DNA of 35,911 nt from positions 1-35,911 of the forward strand of contig NZ_MUMI01000134.1 in NCBI RefSeq assembly GCF_002155975.1, in the 5' to 3' direction. Made by a program: the position numbers and the translations under genes. The notes beneath the pieces were generated by a model. That model worked only from the letters and a program-made list of their open reading frames with translations, searched no databases and had not been told where the DNA came from. Positions 24,599 through 33,547 of the stretch are shown piece after piece (positions within the stretch are counted from its first letter, which is position 1; every line of letters starts with the position of its first letter). The DNA is from Amycolatopsis kentuckyensis. Its GTDB lineage: Bacteria; Actinomycetota; Actinomycetes; Mycobacteriales; Pseudonocardiaceae.

Positions 24599-27500
24599 AT
24601 GAGCAGATCCCGCCTCCCCGCGCGCGCCACGACGGCGGCCTTCGCCGTCGTTCTGGCGGCCGCGCTCGGGGCGCCGGTCGCGAGCGCAGCGGATGCTCCT
24701 CTCGCCGACGGCGTCGCACCCGTCAAGATCGACGACGCGAAGCTGCAGGGGAAGCTGTCGCCGCGTCTGGGGGCCGCGCAGGGCCGGGTCACCGCGTTCG
24801 TCGAGCTGGCCAAGAAGCCGGCCGTCGACGCGTTCGCCGCCGCGCAGCCGCAGGGCAAGGAACAGGCCAAGCGGGCCGCCAAGGCCGCCAAGGCCGACAC
24901 CGCCGCCGCCGTGGACTCCGTCGTCGGCCAGCTGCGCGCGGGCGACGCCAAGCCGCAGGTCGTCACGCAGACCGCCAACGCCGTTCCCGGTGTGGTCGTC
25001 ACCGCCGACGCCGCGAAGCTGCGCGAGGTCGCGAAGCGGGCGGACGTCGTCGCGGTGCGCACGGTCGTGCCGAAGACCCGCACCAACGCCAGCGCCGAGC
25101 AGCTGACCAACACCCTCGCCGCCTGGCAGCAGACCGGCCGGTTCGGCGACGGCGTCCGCGTCGGTGTCATCGACGACGGCATCGACTACACCCACGCCGA
25201 CTTCGGCGGCCCCGGCACGCAGGCCGCCTACAAGAGCGTCGACTCCACCAAGCCGACCCCGCTCTTCCCGAGCGCCAAGGTCGTCGGCGGCACCGACCTC
25301 GTCGGCGACGACTACGACGCCGCGACGGCCGGCAAGACCACCCCGAAGCCGGACCCGAACCCGCTCGCCTGCGGTGAGCACGGCACGCACGTCGCCGGCA
25401 CCATCGGCGGCTTCGGCGTCACCGCCGACGGCAAGACCTTCAAGGGCGACTACAAGAAGCTGGACGCCAAGAAGGTCGACGCGATGCAGATCGGCCCGGG
25501 CACGGCGCCGAAGTCGCTGCTCTACGCGATCAAGGTGTTCGGCTGCGCGGGTTCGACGAACGTCACCTCGCAGGCGCTGGACTGGGCGCTCGACCCGGAC
25601 GGCGACGGCGACTTCACCGACCACCTCGACATCGTCAACCTCTCGCTCGGTTCCGACTTCGGCGCGCCGGACGACCCGGACTCGCTGTTCGTGCGCAAGC
25701 TCGCCGCGAACAACGTGCTCCCGGTGATCTCCGCGGGCAACGGCGGCGACATCAACGACATCGCCGGCTCCCCGGGCAACACCCCCGAGGCGCTCACCGT
25801 CGCCAGCACGCGCGACGCGGGCATCCTGCGCGACGCCGCCGAGGTCAAGGCGCCCTCGACGGCCGCGGGCCAGAAGACCGGCCAGTACAGCCAGAACTAC
25901 ACCGGCTACGACACCCTGGACCTGACCGCGCCGGTCGTCGCCCTGTCGGCGGCGAACGCCGCGGGCTGCGCGCCGTACTCGGCCGAGGACAAGGCGAAGG
26001 CGGCCGGCAAGTTCGTGTTCCTGGAGTGGGACGACAACGACTCGACCCGCGCCTGCGGTTCGGCGGCCCGCGCGAACAACGCGCAGGCGGCCGGGGCGAA
26101 GGGTGCGCTGCTGTCGTCCACTTTGGAGCACTTCAGCGCCGGCATCGCGGGCAACGCGGCGATCCCGATGTTCCAGTTCACCGGCTCCGCCACGAAGACG
26201 GTGCGCGCGGCGCTGACCGCGGGCACGCTGCAGGTCCGGCTCTACGGCACCGGCCGCGCCTCGATCCAGACCTACGACAAGAAGATCGTGGACACGCCGA
26301 GCTCGTTCACCTCGCGCGGCACCCGCGGCCCGGCGCTCAAGCCGGACGTCGCCGCACCCGGTGACACGATCACCTCGGCCTTCCGCGGCAGCGGCAACGG
26401 CCGCACCGTGCTGAGCGGCACGTCGATGGCCGCCCCGCACACCGCGGGCATCACCGCGCTGATCCGCCAGTCGCACCCCGACTGGTCGGTCGAAGAGGTC
26501 AAGGCGTCGGTCATCGACACCGCCGGCCACGACGTCTCCGACGGCGCGGGCCACACCTACGCGCCGCAGCGCGTCGGCAGCGGCCGGATCGACGCGAAGG
26601 CGGCGCTGGACAACCAGGTGCTCGCCTACGTCGTCGACGACCCGGGCGCGGTCAGCGTCAGCTTCGGCACGGTCGAGGCGTCCGGTCCGGTGACGCTGTC
26701 GAAGACGCTCAAGCTGGTCAACAAGGGCGTCACGCCCGCCGAGTACTCGGTGGCCTACCAGGCGGTCAACGCGCTGCCGGGCGTCGAGTACACAGTGGAC
26801 AAGCCGTCGGTCAAGCTGACCCCGCGCGGCACCGCCAAGGTCAAGGTGACGCTGAAGATCACCGACCCCAAGGCGCTGCGCAAGGTGATGGACCCGACCA
26901 TGCAGGCCACCCAGGCCGGCCTGGCCCGCCAGTTCGTCGCCGACGCCTCCGGGCGCGTCGCCTTCACCCCGGTCAGCGGGGCCAAGGTGCCGCTGCGGGT
27001 GTCGGTCTACGCCGCCCCGAAGCCGGTATCGACGATTTCGACGCCGCCGTCGGTGAAGTTCGCCCCGGACGCCACCCAGGCCGTGCTCAACCTGACCGGC
27101 AAGGGCGTCGACCAGGGCACCGGCGCGCAGCGGTACCGCTCGCTGATCAGCGTGCTCGAGCTGCAGGCGGAGTCCCCGCAGCTGCCCGAGTGCGACGCGG
27201 ACGTGGTCACCGACTGCACGCTGAACAAGACGGCCAAGGGCGGCGACCTCCGCTACATCGGCGCGGCTTCGACCGCTCCGCTGGCGAAGGCCCAGGGCGA
27301 GCCGGAGAACGCGATCCTCGCGTTCGGCCTGTCCACCTGGGGTGACTGGGCGAACATCGGCAGCAACACCTCGCCGTTCGTCGACATCGACACGACCGGG
27401 GACGGGCAGCCGGACTTCGAGACCTACGTGACCAAGGCGACGTCGACCGACGTCCTCCTGGCCAACACGGTCGCGCTGACCCCGGGCTTCCCGACCGTGG

Positions 27501-27961
27501 ACGTCCAGGCGGTCAACGGCCAGCTCGGCGACGTCGACACCAACGTGTTCGACACGAACGTGCTCACGCTGCCGGTTTCGCTGGCCGCGCTGGGCATCGA
27601 CGCGAACGCCGACAGCCACCGCATCTCGTACACGGTGGGCGTGAGCGGGTTCTACGTCGCGCCGGGCACGACGAACGGGCTGATCGACTACGTCGGCACG
27701 CCGCTTTCGTTCGACGCGCTCGCGCCGGGCTACACGGTGCAGGGCGGCGGCGACGCCGCGCTGGGCTACGTCGCGAAGCCGGGCACGGCGCTGGTCGTCA
27801 CCCGGAACGCGGCGTCGGCCGCGGCCGACAACGCGCTCGGCCTGCTGGCCATCGAGCACCACAACGCCGCGGGCAACCGGGCGAACGTGGTCAAGGTGGA
27901 CGCGACGCAGGGCGCTCGGCCGGGGAACGAGCGTCAGCCGATCGGGGCCGGTCGCCGCTAG
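24599..27961 (+). CDS. Secreted subtilisin-like serine protease (S8)
   Basis: A 1120-residue exported protease. Residues 1-30 form a Sec signal ending ASA-ADA. A propeptide-like region of about 130 residues (FVELAKKPAVDAF, then DAAKLREVAKRADVVAV) precedes the catalytic domain, whose triad fits D192 (GVIDDGID), H261 (HGTHVAG) and S609 (SGTSMAAPH). A protease-associated domain is inserted between H261 and S609 (about 455-560, KFVFLEWDDND, then GAKGALLSS). About 690-800 is Fn3-like (VTLSKTLKLVNKGVTPAEYSV); the final 300 residues are unassigned beta-rich sequence. No sortase or anchor motif is seen, so it is probably released. ATG 24599 gives the signal peptide directly and has AAGGGG 9 nt upstream. 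Confidence 0.93.
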   Translation: MSRSRLPARATTAAFAVVLAAALGAPVASAADAPLADGVAPVKIDDAKLQGKLSPRLGAAQGRVTAFVELAKKPAVDAFAAAQPQGKEQAKRAAKAAKADTAAAVDSVVGQLRAGDAKPQVVTQTANAVPGVVVTADAAKLREVAKRADVVAVRTVVPKTRTNASAEQLTNTLAAWQQTGRFGDGVRVGVIDDGIDYTHADFGGPGTQAAYKSVDSTKPTPLFPSAKVVGGTDLVGDDYDAATAGKTTPKPDPNPLACGEHGTHVAGTIGGFGVTADGKTFKGDYKKLDAKKVDAMQIGPGTAPKSLLYAIKVFGCAGSTNVTSQALDWALDPDGDGDFTDHLDIVNLSLGSDFGAPDDPDSLFVRKLAANNVLPVISAGNGGDINDIAGSPGNTPEALTVASTRDAGILRDAAEVKAPSTAAGQKTGQYSQNYTGYDTLDLTAPVVALSAANAAGCAPYSAEDKAKAAGKFVFLEWDDNDSTRACGSAARANNAQAAGAKGALLSSTLEHFSAGIAGNAAIPMFQFTGSATKTVRAALTAGTLQVRLYGTGRASIQTYDKKIVDTPSSFTSRGTRGPALKPDVAAPGDTITSAFRGSGNGRTVLSGTSMAAPHTAGITALIRQSHPDWSVEEVKASVIDTAGHDVSDGAGHTYAPQRVGSGRIDAKAALDNQVLAYVVDDPGAVSVSFGTVEASGPVTLSKTLKLVNKGVTPAEYSVAYQAVNALPGVEYTVDKPSVKLTPRGTAKVKVTLKITDPKALRKVMDPTMQATQAGLARQFVADASGRVAFTPVSGAKVPLRVSVYAAPKPVSTISTPPSVKFAPDATQAVLNLTGKGVDQGTGAQRYRSLISVLELQAESPQLPECDADVVTDCTLNKTAKGGDLRYIGAASTAPLAKAQGEPENAILAFGLSTWGDWANIGSNTSPFVDIDTTGDGQPDFETYVTKATSTDVLLANTVALTPGFPTVDVQAVNGQLGDVDTNVFDTNVLTLPVSLAALGIDANADSHRISYTVGVSGFYVAPGTTNGLIDYVGTPLSFDALAPGYTVQGGGDAALGYVAKPGTALVVTRNAASAAADNALGLLAIEHHNAAGNRANVVKVDATQGARPGNERQPIGAGRR

Positions 27962-27991
27962 CCCGCGGCAAGATCGATTTGTGCAGGAACA

Positions 27992-28027
27992 GGGGCGTCT
28001 CCGGCGGATTTCCGCCGGGGGCGCCCC
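27992..28027 (+). terminator. Terminator of the subtilase gene
   Basis: A 16-bp stem with two wobble pairs: arms 27992-28007 (GGGGCG...CCGGCGG) and 28012-28027 (CCGCCGG...CGCCCC), loop ATTT. It lies 30 nt after the stop and has no T tract. Confidence 0.7.
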
Positions 28028-28189
28028 GTCTGCGTTCACCCGATTGGGTGTCTCACCCTGCGGGAGGATGCGGCATAAGGGTGGTGCGGCTACGGCGGTT
28101 TGTCTACGGCCGGTAACCTTCCGGCTGCTGGCGTTTTGTTGCGGTGGGCCATCGGTGCGGCCGGTGGTCCGGTCGACGGAGGTGTGTGG

Positions 28190-29227
28190 ATGCGGCTCGC
28201 GGTGATCCCAGGAGACGGGATCGGGCCCGAGGTGGTCTCCGAGGCGCTGAAGGTGCTCGGCGAGGTAGTACCGACGGCGGAGATCACGAACTACGACCTC
28301 GGCGCCGCCCGATGGCACTCGACCGGCGAGCTGCTCCCGGAGTCGGTCCTCGGCGAGCTCCGCCAGCACGACGCGATCCTGCTGGGCGCGGTCGGCGACC
28401 CGACGGTGCCGAGCGGCATCCTCGAGCGCGGCCTGCTGCTGCGCCTGCGGTTCGAGATGGACCACCACGTCAACCTGCGCCCGGCGCGGCTCTACCCGGG
28501 TGTCCGGGGACCGCTGGCCGACGCGGGCGACGTCGACATGGTGGTCGTGCGCGAAGGCACCGAAGGCCCGTACGCGGGCACGGGTGGCCTGATCCGCAAG
28601 GACACCGAGCACGAGATCGCGACCGAGGTCAGCGTCAACACCGCGTTCGGTGTCCGGCGCGTGGTCGCGGACGCGTTCAACCGCGCCGAGGCCCGGCCGC
28701 GGAAGCACCTCACGCTGGTGCACAAGACCAACGTGCTCTCGTTCGCCGGCTCGCTGTGGTCGCGGATCGTCGAAGAGGTTTCGCTGGAGCACCCGGACGT
28801 GACGGTCGCGTACTCCCATGTGGACGCGGCAACCATCCACCTGGTCACGGACCCCTCGCGGTTCGACGTGATCGTCACGGACAACCTGTTCGGCGACATC
28901 ATCACCGACCTCGCGGCCGCGGTGACCGGCGGCATCGGCCTGGCGGCCAGCGGCAACCTGGACATGACCCGCCGCAACCCGAGCATGTTCGAGCCGGTGC
29001 ACGGTTCGGCGCCGGACATCGCGGGCCAGGGGCTGGCGGACCCGACGGCGGCGGTGCTGTCGGTGGCGCTGCTGCTGGACCACCTGGGCCAGAAGGAAGC
29101 GGCCCGGCGGATCGAGGCGTCGGTGGCGTTCGACCTGGCGACGCGGGACCAGTCTTCACCGGGGGCCACGCAGGCCATCGGGGACCGGCTGGCCGCTCTG
29201 GTGTCTTCGAACGTGCGTACTGCTTGA
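28190..29227 (+). CDS. leuB: 3-isopropylmalate dehydrogenase
   Basis: LeuB oxidatively decarboxylates 3-isopropylmalate to the leucine precursor 2-ketoisocaproate; the same enzyme can act on citramalate-derived 3-methylmalate in the cimA isoleucine route. The 345-residue protein begins [16 protein letters not shown] and has [16 protein letters not shown] (catalytic lysine), [13 protein letters not shown] (metal Asp) and the NAD-site [15 protein letters not shown] 28190 is preceded by CGGAGGTG, and an upstream in-frame GTG adds only unrelated residues. The 162-nt gap after the subtilase terminator holds no leader peptide that I can see, so leuB is apparently not attenuated. A terminator separates it from cimA. 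Confidence 0.96.
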   Translation: MRLAVIPGDGIGPEVVSEALKVLGEVVPTAEITNYDLGAARWHSTGELLPESVLGELRQHDAILLGAVGDPTVPSGILERGLLLRLRFEMDHHVNLRPARLYPGVRGPLADAGDVDMVVVREGTEGPYAGTGGLIRKDTEHEIATEVSVNTAFGVRRVVADAFNRAEARPRKHLTLVHKTNVLSFAGSLWSRIVEEVSLEHPDVTVAYSHVDAATIHLVTDPSRFDVIVTDNLFGDIITDLAAAVTGGIGLAASGNLDMTRRNPSMFEPVHGSAPDIAGQGLADPTAAVLSVALLLDHLGQKEAARRIEASVAFDLATRDQSSPGATQAIGDRLAALVSSNVRTA

Positions 29228-29237
29228 TTCTCGGGGA

Positions 29238-29271
29238 AAGCCCCGCGCCCTCGCCGGGTGCGGGGCTTTTT
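29238..29271 (+). terminator. Terminator of leuB
   Basis: AAGCCCCGCGCCC (29238-29250) pairs with GGGTGCGGGGCTT (29256-29268), 13 pairs with one wobble, loop TCGCC, then a T run to 29271. A classic intrinsic terminator 10 nt after the stop. Confidence 0.88.
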
Positions 29272-29317
29272 CGTGCCCCCCGGGTCTTCCCGGATGGTGG
29301 GAGCTTGACCCAGCTTG

Positions 29318-29347
29318 TGGACTTTCGCGGAAGCCCTGTGGCATGAT
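29318..29347 (+). promoter_or_regulatory. Candidate promoter of cimA
   Basis: TGGACT (29318-29323) and CATGAT (29342-29347) are 18 nt apart, the same spacing as the ilvB promoter, and the -10 ends 6 nt before the leader-peptide GTG. Both boxes are moderate matches. Confidence 0.5.
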
Positions 29348-29353
29348 GCGACC

Positions 29354-29398
29354 GTGACCAGCTTCGCGATCATTATCGACGAGCGCGCCGGACGATAG
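29354..29398 (+). CDS. cimA leader peptide with three Ile codons
   Basis: A 14-codon frame, MTSFAIIIDERAGR, then TAG. The Ile codons are ATC, ATT and ATC at 29369-29377. It starts with GTG 6 nt after a -10-like box and without a ribosome site, and is followed by a hairpin and intrinsic terminator before cimA. As CimA begins the threonine-independent route to isoleucine, an isoleucine-sensing leader peptide is exactly what attenuation would need. Confidence 0.78.
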   Translation: MTSFAIIIDERAGR

Positions 29399-29452
29399 CT
29401 CCACAAGAGCCCCCGGCGCGCAACCTCTCGCACCCATGCGGGAGGTTTTTTT
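29383..29452 (+). terminator. cimA transcription attenuator
   Basis: Hairpin 1:2 pairs GCGCGCCGG (29383-29391) with CCGGCGCGC (29413-29421), 9 perfect pairs, with the left arm inside the leader peptide. The terminator pairs AACCTCTCGCA (29422-29432) with TGCGGGAGGTT (29437-29447), 11 pairs with one wobble, loop CCCA, then seven T to 29452. A weak 2:3 alternative (29415-29420 with 29429-29434, one mismatch) could be the antiterminator. The layout copies that of ilvB. Confidence 0.78.
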
Positions 29453-29490
29453 GTTGCCTCGAAACGCCAGGAAGACGCTAGGAGAAGACC

Positions 29491-31095
29491 GTGACCCGCA
29501 AGGAGCCCGCCGATACCCCGCTCGGCGACGCCTTCCACCTCTACGACACCACCCTCCGCGACGGTGCGCAGCGGGAGGGCATCTCCTACTCCGTCCAGGA
29601 CAAGCTCGCCGTCGCGCGGCTGCTGGACGAGCTCGGGGTCGGGTTCATCGAAGGTGGCTGGCCCGGGGCGCTCCCCAAGGACACCGAATTCTTCGCCCGG
29701 GCCGCGAAGGGCGAGCTGAACCTGAAGCACGCCGCCCTCGTCGCGTTCGGGGCCACGCGCAAGGCCGGCACCACCGCCGACGCCGATCCGCAGGTCCGGG
29801 CCCTGCTCGACAGCGAAGCACCCGTGGTCACCCTGGTCGCCAAGTCCGACCTGCGGCACATCGAACGCGCCCTCCGCGTCGACGTCGACGAAGCCTGTGC
29901 GATGGTGAGGGACACCGTCGAGTTCCTCACGAACGAAGGACGGCGGGTCTTCCTCGACGCCGAGCACTTCTTCGACGGCTACGCGTATTCCCCCGAGACC
30001 TCGCTCCGGGTCCTGGACGCCGCCGCGCACGCGGGCGCCGACGTCCTCGTGCTCTGCGACACCAACGGCGGCCAGCTGCCGCTCGGGCTCGCCGAAACCG
30101 TCCGGAGCATCAAGGAAAAGACCGGGTTCCGGCTCGGGATCCACTGTCAGGACGACACTTCCTGCGCCGTGGCGAACTCCGTCGCCGCGGTGCAGGCCGG
30201 CGCGACGCACGTCCAGTGCACCGCCAACGGTTACGGGGAGCGGGCCGGCAACGCCGACCTCTTCGCCGTGACGGGAAACCTGGTGACCAAGCTCGGCCTC
30301 GACGTCCTCCCGACCGGAGGCGCCGCCGAGCTCACCCGGGTCTCCCATGCCCTTGCCGAAATCGCCAACCTCGCCCCCTACACCCACCAGGCTTACGTAG
30401 GGGCGTCGGCCTTCGCCCACAAGGCGGGACTGCACGCGAGCGCGATCAAGGTGGATCCGTTGCTGTACAACCACATCGATCCGTCTTCCGTCGGCAACGA
30501 CATGCGGGTACTGGTCACCGAGATGGCCGGCAGGGCCAGCCTCGAGCTCAAGGGACGTGAGCTCGGGGTCGACCTTGCCGGCCGGCCCGAAGCGCTGACG
30601 AGCGCCATCACGAAGGTCAAGCGGCTCGAAGCGGAAGGCTGGTCCTTCGAGGCCGCCGACGCCTCCCTGGAACTCCTGCTGCGCCAGGAAGCCGACGTCC
30701 CCGTCGAAGCGCCGTTCGAGCTCGAGTCCTACCGCGTGGTGCTCGACCACCGCCCCGGCGGCGAGGTCATGGCCGAGGCCACGGTCAAGGTGCACGTCGG
30801 CGGCGAACGCGTCATCGCCACCGCCGAGGGCATCGGGCCGGTGCACGCCCTCGACGCGGCGCTCCGGAAAGCCCTGAGCCCGCACCTGTCCTGGTTGGAC
30901 AGTGTGGAGCTGGCCGATTACAAGGTCCGCATCCTCCAGGGGCACCCCGGTACCGACGCGGTGACGCGCGTGCTGGTCGAGAGCACCGACGGCGAGCGCG
31001 AGTGGACCACCGTCGGCGTGCACGGCAACATCGTCGAGGCCAGCTGGCTGGCCCTGTGCGACGCGCTGGTGCACAAGAGCACGACCGTGAACTGA
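29491..31095 (+). CDS. cimA: (R)-citramalate synthase
   Basis: CimA condenses pyruvate and acetyl-CoA to citramalate, which is converted to 2-ketobutyrate and then isoleucine without threonine. The 534-residue protein has the DRE-TIM lyase start YDTTLRDGAQREG (R23, D24), IEGGWPGALPKD, LCDTNGG, H218 in HCQDD, and VQCTANGYGERAGNADL; the C-terminal third (about 405-530) is a LeuA-type allosteric domain, where isoleucine normally binds. It resembles the long citramalate synthase group (TIGR00977 type) rather than 2-isopropylmalate synthase, judged by the EGGWPG motif and spacing. GTG 29491 follows AGGAGA. It is preceded by its own attenuator. Confidence 0.93.
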   Translation: MTRKEPADTPLGDAFHLYDTTLRDGAQREGISYSVQDKLAVARLLDELGVGFIEGGWPGALPKDTEFFARAAKGELNLKHAALVAFGATRKAGTTADADPQVRALLDSEAPVVTLVAKSDLRHIERALRVDVDEACAMVRDTVEFLTNEGRRVFLDAEHFFDGYAYSPETSLRVLDAAAHAGADVLVLCDTNGGQLPLGLAETVRSIKEKTGFRLGIHCQDDTSCAVANSVAAVQAGATHVQCTANGYGERAGNADLFAVTGNLVTKLGLDVLPTGGAAELTRVSHALAEIANLAPYTHQAYVGASAFAHKAGLHASAIKVDPLLYNHIDPSSVGNDMRVLVTEMAGRASLELKGRELGVDLAGRPEALTSAITKVKRLEAEGWSFEAADASLELLLRQEADVPVEAPFELESYRVVLDHRPGGEVMAEATVKVHVGGERVIATAEGIGPVHALDAALRKALSPHLSWLDSVELADYKVRILQGHPGTDAVTRVLVESTDGEREWTTVGVHGNIVEASWLALCDALVHKSTTVN

Positions 31096-31114
31096 ATCAC
31101 GGGTGGGGCGCACG

Positions 31115-31120
31115 TAGACT
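31115..31120 (+). promoter_or_regulatory. -10 box for a leaderless transcript
   Basis: TAGACT ends 6 nt before the GTG at 31127. The intervening GGGGGC is too close to act as a normal ribosome site. No clear -35 is visible. Readthrough from cimA, 31 nt upstream, is also possible. Confidence 0.4.
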
Positions 31121-31126
31121 GGGGGC

Positions 31127-31897
31127 GTGCGCCTAGCCCGAATTGCTCATCCCGGTGGTGTCGCGTTCGCCTCGATCGAAGGCGACGGCGACGACGCCCA
31201 GGTCCTCGAAATCGCCGAGCACCCCTTCGGCCAGCCGAACTTCACCGGCAAGCGGTGGCCGCTGGCCGACGTCCGGCTGCTCGCGCCGATCCTGCCGTCG
31301 AAGGTGATCGCCGTCGGCCGCAACTACGCCAAGCACGCGGCCGAGTTCGGCAACGACGTGCCCAGCGAGCCGATGCTGTTCATCAAGCCCTCGACGACGG
31401 TCATCGGGCCCCACGCGGCCATCCGCCGCCCGTCCGGCATCGGCCGCGTCGACTTCGAGGGCGAGCTCGCCGTCGTCATCGGGCAGCCGGTGAAGAACGT
31501 GCCCGCTGCCCGCGCCGCGAGCGTCGTCCTCGGCTACACCATCGCCAACGACGTCAGCGCCCGCGACCTCCAGAAGGCCGACGGCCAGTGGGGCCGCGCC
31601 AAGGGCTTCGACACCTTCTGCCCGATCGGCCCGTGGATCGAGACCTCGATCGACCCCGCCGACCTCGCGCTGCGGGCCGAGGTCGACGGCGAGCTCAAGC
31701 AGGACGGCCGTACTTCGGACCTCGTCCACAAGATCCCCGAGCTGGTCGAGTTCGTCTCCGGCGTGATGACGCTCCTGCCCGGCGACATCATCCTCACCGG
31801 CACGCCCGAGGGCGTCGGCCCGATCGAGGGCGGCCAGAGCGTCTCGATCACCATCGAAGGCATCGGCACCCTGACCAACCCGGTCGAGAGCGTCTAA
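31127..31897 (+). CDS. Fumarylacetoacetate hydrolase family protein
   Basis: A 256-residue member of the FAH superfamily, metal-dependent enzymes that cleave or isomerise C-C bonds in acylpyruvates and related diketo acids, or decarboxylate oxaloacetate. The motif RNYAKHAAEFG is at about 65-75; the metal ligands fit E111 and E113 (DFEGELAVVIG) and D142 (ANDVSARD), and KGFDTFCPIGPWI follows at about 157-169. Size and motifs fit the HpcE-like/FAHD1-like branch; the exact substrate cannot be assigned, and oxaloacetate decarboxylase is an alternative. The stop shares four bases (CTAA) with the stop of the convergent monooxygenase. Confidence 0.88.
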   Translation: MRLARIAHPGGVAFASIEGDGDDAQVLEIAEHPFGQPNFTGKRWPLADVRLLAPILPSKVIAVGRNYAKHAAEFGNDVPSEPMLFIKPSTTVIGPHAAIRRPSGIGRVDFEGELAVVIGQPVKNVPAARAASVVLGYTIANDVSARDLQKADGQWGRAKGFDTFCPIGPWIETSIDPADLALRAEVDGELKQDGRTSDLVHKIPELVEFVSGVMTLLPGDIILTGTPEGVGPIEGGQSVSITIEGIGTLTNPVESV

Positions 31898-33135
31898 CCC
31901 CGCGAGACCGGCTCCATCGGCCGCCGGGCGTACGCCGGAGCGTGTTCCGGCCGCAGCCCGAGGCCGAGGAGCCGGGCCGGGAAGTACGACAGCCGCGGGA
32001 ACCGCGCGAACGCCTTGATCATCGGCTCGGGCGGGCCGTTGCGCTTGCCGTTCATCACACCGCGCACCACGGTCCGGTGCATCAGGCGCTGCAGCCCCTG
32101 CACCAGCAGCGTCGGCGCCAAGCGCCGCGAACGCACCTTGGCCAGCTCGGCCTCCGTCGGACGGCCCCGGCGCAGCGGCTCGGCCAGCAGCGTCGCCGCC
32201 GCGACCGCGTCCTGCACCGCCAGGTTGATGCCCACGCCGCCGATCGGCGACATCGCGTGCGCCGCGTCGCCGATGCAGAGCAGCCCGTCGACGTGCCACC
32301 GGCGCAGCAGGTTGAGCCGCACGTCGAGGAACTTGACGTCGTCCATCGTCGCCAGCTCGTGCACCCGGTCGGTGAACTCGGGGCAGATCTGCGTCACGTT
32401 CTCGCGGAACGCCTCGATGCCCTGCCTGCGGAGGTCGTCCCCCTTCGGCGCCAGGTAGGCGACCTGGTAGAAGTCCGGCCGGGGGAGCGGCACCGCGAAG
32501 CGGCGGTCCCGCATCTTCGGCAGCAGCATGCCGCCCTCCTCGGTTTCGTGCCGCGAGAGCCGGAACCACCAGACGTCGAACGGGCAGTCGTACTCGTGGG
32601 GCACCAGCCCGGCCTCGCGGCGGGCCAACGACCAGCGGCCGTCGGCGGCGATCACCAGGTCGGCGCGGATTTCGCCGGTTTCCCCGGCCGTCGTGCGGTA
32701 GGTGACACCGGCCACCCGGCCCCGCTCGCGGACCAGGCCCGTGCACTCGGTCTCCATCCGCTGGACGAACGTCGGCTCCTTGCGCGCGCTTTCGGCGAGC
32801 AGGTCCAGGAAGTCCCACTGCGGCACCATCGCGATGTAGGGGTGCGCCACCTTGAGCCGGGTGAAGTCGGCGAGCTTCATCATTTCGCCGTTCTCCTGCG
32901 GGAACCCCGCCGCGGTCAGCTCGCTGTGCGGCAGCGCGTGGAACTTCTCGCCCAGGCCCAGCTCGTCGAGCAGCGTCAGCGTCGAGGGGTGGACCGTGTC
33001 CCCGCGGAAGTCGCGCAGGAAGTCGGCGTGCTTCTCCAGCACCGTCACCTCGACACCCGCCCGGGCCAGCAGCAGCCCCGTGACCATCCCGGCCGGCCCG
33101 CCACCGATGACGACGCAGCTCGTGCGTTCGGTCAT
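31894..33135 (-). CDS. FAD-dependent monooxygenase (aromatic hydroxylase type)
   Basis: A 413-residue flavoprotein of the p-hydroxybenzoate hydroxylase fold. GGGPAG (residues 11-16) begins the FAD-binding Rossmann fold with E38 of VLEKH at the strand end; the DG motif is in LVIAADGRWS and the GD motif in LLCIGDAAHAMSPIGGVGINLAVQDA. NAD(P)H would drive hydroxylation of an unknown aromatic or polyketide-like compound. I prefer ATG 33135 (MTERTSC) because GGGAG (33149-33145) sits 9 nt upstream; ATG 33144 directly abuts that site and is unlikely. The gene stands alone, convergent with the FAH gene. Confidence 0.88.
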   Translation of the reverse strand: MTERTSCVVIGGGPAGMVTGLLLARAGVEVTVLEKHADFLRDFRGDTVHPSTLTLLDELGLGEKFHALPHSELTAAGFPQENGEMMKLADFTRLKVAHPYIAMVPQWDFLDLLAESARKEPTFVQRMETECTGLVRERGRVAGVTYRTTAGETGEIRADLVIAADGRWSLARREAGLVPHEYDCPFDVWWFRLSRHETEEGGMLLPKMRDRRFAVPLPRPDFYQVAYLAPKGDDLRRQGIEAFRENVTQICPEFTDRVHELATMDDVKFLDVRLNLLRRWHVDGLLCIGDAAHAMSPIGGVGINLAVQDAVAAATLLAEPLRRGRPTEAELAKVRSRRLAPTLLVQGLQRLMHRTVVRGVMNGKRNGPPEPMIKAFARFPRLSYFPARLLGLGLRPEHAPAYARRPMEPVSRG

Positions 33136-33149
33136 CTCGACCATCTCCC

Positions 33150-33171
33150 TTATTCATCGCCTGTTGAATAA
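33150..33171. promoter_or_regulatory. AT-rich inverted repeat upstream of the monooxygenase
   Basis: TTATTCA (33150-33156) and TGAATAA (33165-33171) are perfect 7-bp inverted arms separated by 8 nt, immediately upstream of the ribosome site of the monooxygenase. The AT content stands out against its surroundings. It could be a MarR- or TetR-type operator covering the promoter; no cognate regulator is adjacent. Confidence 0.45.
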
Positions 33172-33541
33172 CTTGAGGATGCACCCGCCCGGCATCGGCG
33201 TCAAGGGGTGTGACCGGAGATACGCTGATCGGGCGACGGCCGCGCGCCCGCGGCCCGGTTGCCGGAAACCGTCCAAACGCGACAGTTGGTCGAAGGTGTT
33301 CCGGCCGGGTGCGGTCGCCGCGGCGGAATGCGGAGGTGCCCTTGTGGACGGAGCGGATTCCCAAGCGGGACAAGGGGTTTTGCCGGGGAATCGATTGCCG
33401 CGCCGTGGGTGCGGACGCCGGTGGCGCGGGCGGCCGGATAACCGAACGGGGACGGTGCACCAACTGGGAGTAGAGCCGGTGCGCCGGAACAGGGGAGCGG
33501 CAATCACCTCTTTGGCAGCGTCGCGAACGCGGCGGTTGCCC
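33172..33541. other. 370-nt intergenic stretch without a recognised gene
   Basis: Short frames exist on both strands, but none looks like a protein: they are rich in Arg, Pro and Gly, have no ribosome site and no family resemblance. No terminator, tRNA or repeat is apparent. It may hold upstream control sequence of the divergent genes, or the eroded remains of one. Confidence 0.5.
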
Positions 33542-33547
33542 TAGCCT
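33542..33547 (+). promoter_or_regulatory. -10 box for a leaderless HAD transcript
   Basis: TAGCCT ends 6 nt before GTG 33554, with no ribosome site between. TTGGCA at 33512-33517 is too far away (24 nt) for a normal -35. Confidence 0.4.

Noticed and set aside
28100..28189. A leuB leader peptide or attenuator
   Set aside because: No short frame rich in Leu codons and no terminator lie between the subtilase terminator and leuB.
24548..29083. Minus-strand open frame of about 1500 codons opposite the subtilase and leuB
   Set aside because: It is the mirror of high-GC codon bias in two clear plus-strand genes; the translation is dominated by Arg, Gly, Val and Asp with no motifs, and it runs through two terminators.
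33154..33507. Possible small genes in the 33172-33541 gap, on either strand
   Set aside because: No ribosome site or -10 at the right distance, and the translations are Arg/Pro-rich with no recognisable fold.
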